64,000 nt of DNA, taken from Casuarius casuarius. Lineage: Eukaryota > Chordata > Aves > Casuariiformes > Casuariidae. A model generated the notes under the pieces. That model made no database searches. It was not told where the DNA came from and saw only the letters and a list, made by a program, of their open reading frames with translations. Where the stretch lies: NCBI GenBank assembly GCA_003342895.1, contig PTFA01000055.1, positions 2,202,021-2,266,020 of the forward strand. The letters are read 5' to 3'. This document shows positions 62,501 to 64,000 of the stretch, piece after piece. The translations under genes and the position numbers were made by a program. The stretch's first letter is position 1. Every line of letters begins with the position of its first letter.

Positions 62501-64000
62501 CAGGCATCAGTTTGAGTCAGTAAGAGCTACTCCTTTATATCTGCAAAAAGTTTCCCCACAAAAAAACAAGAACTATGGGAGATCTGCTTAGCTGCTGGCT
62601 GTCAGTCTGATAGAATAGCAGAGAAATCACATGAGTATGAAAACATCTAACAAGTTCTTCTGTAAGCATGGCCATGGGAATCCTGCACAGGGACCACCAG
62701 TGCTCTAGAACGGCCTGTAGTAGAATTTAGCTGGTGACAGGTGACGAACAGAACAGTACATTCACAGGCTCTGACAGGCCCTGGGGCCACAGTCCTGCTT
62801 TTCTCAAAGGGGATTTTCTAGACTAGCTAGCAGTAGGAAAATACAGAATATTGAAATTCTTATTACAAAGGCAATATAAATACAGTGCTACTAAAGGACC
62901 TTCATCAGCCTCAGCTGCTGGTGAAAAATAGGCAATCATCAAAAGAGATATTTCACAATCAGGTGGCACGTCTTTACTAGCAAAGTTCTTAAATCAGCCA
63001 GGCACTTCCTCCCAGAAACAAGTCCTGTGCTTGCTACCAGTGTTCAGTTAGTCCCTATTGCATGGAAAAACTAAGGGCTGACATTTTCTGGCTGTAAATA
63101 TACACAAGCTGGAGCTTGGGGATCAGTTGAGTGGGTTTTGTGCTACATGTTTGAAAGGTCTGAGATAAGAGATAGAGACAAACACACAGATAGCCAGGAT
63201 GTATTATTACCTTACTACCATAGGCTGGGAGCAATTTAACTTTAAATACCTCCCTTTAAGACAACAAAAAAGTGAGTGAAGTAACCCCACAAGGACATCC
63301 TGGAGACAAGAACCAAGTATTTGTATCATCACAATGGTGAAAGCATGAAAGCTTAGAACAATAAACTTGAGATAACCTGAGCAGAGACTGGTGGGAAGTC
63401 GTAGATTCTAGGAGAGGGCATGAGGGAAATGAAAACCATTCTGGTCAGTGAGTAACCAGAGGGAGGAGATTGGGAAGAGGCACATCTACAGAATATAAAG
63501 AACATGACTATTTTTCAGTGGCTGTGAAATCCATGTTTAGCACTTAAATCAATGGCCTTGTTTCCAAAGGTAACTTGCAGCAGTTCCTAACTACCTCCTC
63601 AACGTTGAATTGCTTACAATTTAGCATCAAAAAAAGCAGGCACTTATTTTGCTGCCTAATTTTAGGCATCCAATTTCTAGACCTTTGCATACATATTTCA
63701 GGATCCAGAAGAAACCTGAGATTTATAACAATCTCCTCCCAGACCTGTATACTTCTGCTGATGCCACAGAGGAAATACACATTTCTTCTTAGGGTATTGT
63801 TTTCCTTCCCTCCATCAACAGTAATTCACAATATAAAATAAGAAACCCACTTAGAGATAAATGCCAACTTCTCAGCTGTGACGAAGTCAGACAATACTCC
63901 AAATATATAACATCCTAGGTTTTATTTAAAAAAAAAAAAACAACTAAAATTGTGATTCGGATCAGCTCTTCCCTGGAGTTCACACAGCGTTCAAATGCAA
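56599..64000 (-). other. SLC38A9: SLC38A9 intron upstream of the penultimate exon
   Basis: About 7.4 kb. I looked for the preceding SLC38A9 exons (the segments ending in the YPS region and the conserved YPLLGYLARVQ-like and FLLFQM-like stretches) on the minus strand and did not find them, so they probably lie beyond 64000. Two splice-flanked small frames (57458-57507 and 60708-60763) do not encode SLC38A9 sequence. Contents otherwise are simple repeats, including an alternating tract at 58398-58430 and C11 at 59599-59609. Confidence 0.6.
58398..58430. repeat. 33-bp alternating purine-pyrimidine tract
   Basis: Unbroken alternation from ACGTACATGTGTGTATACGT into TG repeats ending GCATG, in the SLC38A9 intron; Z-DNA-prone composition. 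Confidence 0.85.

Noticed and set aside
1..64000. CRISPR arrays, prokaryotic operons, phage or plasmid features
   Set aside because: The split vertebrate genes, CpG island and CR1 relics make this nuclear vertebrate DNA; none of these features was seen.

Overview
The window looks like non-coding-rich nuclear DNA of a sauropsid, most likely a bird. It is AT-rich and sparse in repeats. Recognisable interspersed repeats are old, decayed CR1 LINE pieces and ancient amniote repeat tails. The split genes match two vertebrate neighbours, PLPP1 and SLC38A9, both on the minus strand. The species cannot be named from this sequence. Nothing bacterial, viral or plasmid-like was seen, and almost every open frame in the window is chance.

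Positions 1-32445 hold the 5' half of PLPP1 (phospholipid phosphatase 1, a membrane lipid phosphatase). Exon 1 lies in a CpG island and carries the start codon (coding part 32388-32445). Two alternative second exons follow in transcript order: 2b (15819-15973) and 2a (1921-2072). They encode related versions of the first loop and start of the second membrane helix. Both enter and leave in the same phase, so they can be swapped. Exon 3 and the catalytic motifs lie beyond position 1. The introns hold a degenerate CR1 copy, homopolymer tracts, and a cluster of G-rich repeats next to a perfect 95-bp direct duplication (23865-24125).

A 500-base assembly gap (32450-32949) starts four bases upstream of the PLPP1 ATG. 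It hides the 5' UTR and probably the core promoter.

Positions 33121-54135 are intergenic. I found no gene there, only a roughly 700-bp CR1 3' fragment (about 36200-36888), several old amniote repeat relics and simple repeats.

Positions 54136-64000 hold the 3' end of SLC38A9, the lysosomal arginine sensor/transporter that signals to mTORC1. The last two coding exons are 56509-56598 and 54734-54899, followed by a probable 3' UTR. Earlier exons were not found and should lie to the right of the window. The order PLPP1 then SLC38A9, both on the minus strand, matches the human 5q11.2 neighbourhood. In birds that block is on the Z chromosome, so Z linkage is a reasonable inference. I did not find a clearly undescribed system. 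The best leads are the exclusive exon pair with its built-in stop on double inclusion, and the G-rich/duplicated locus.
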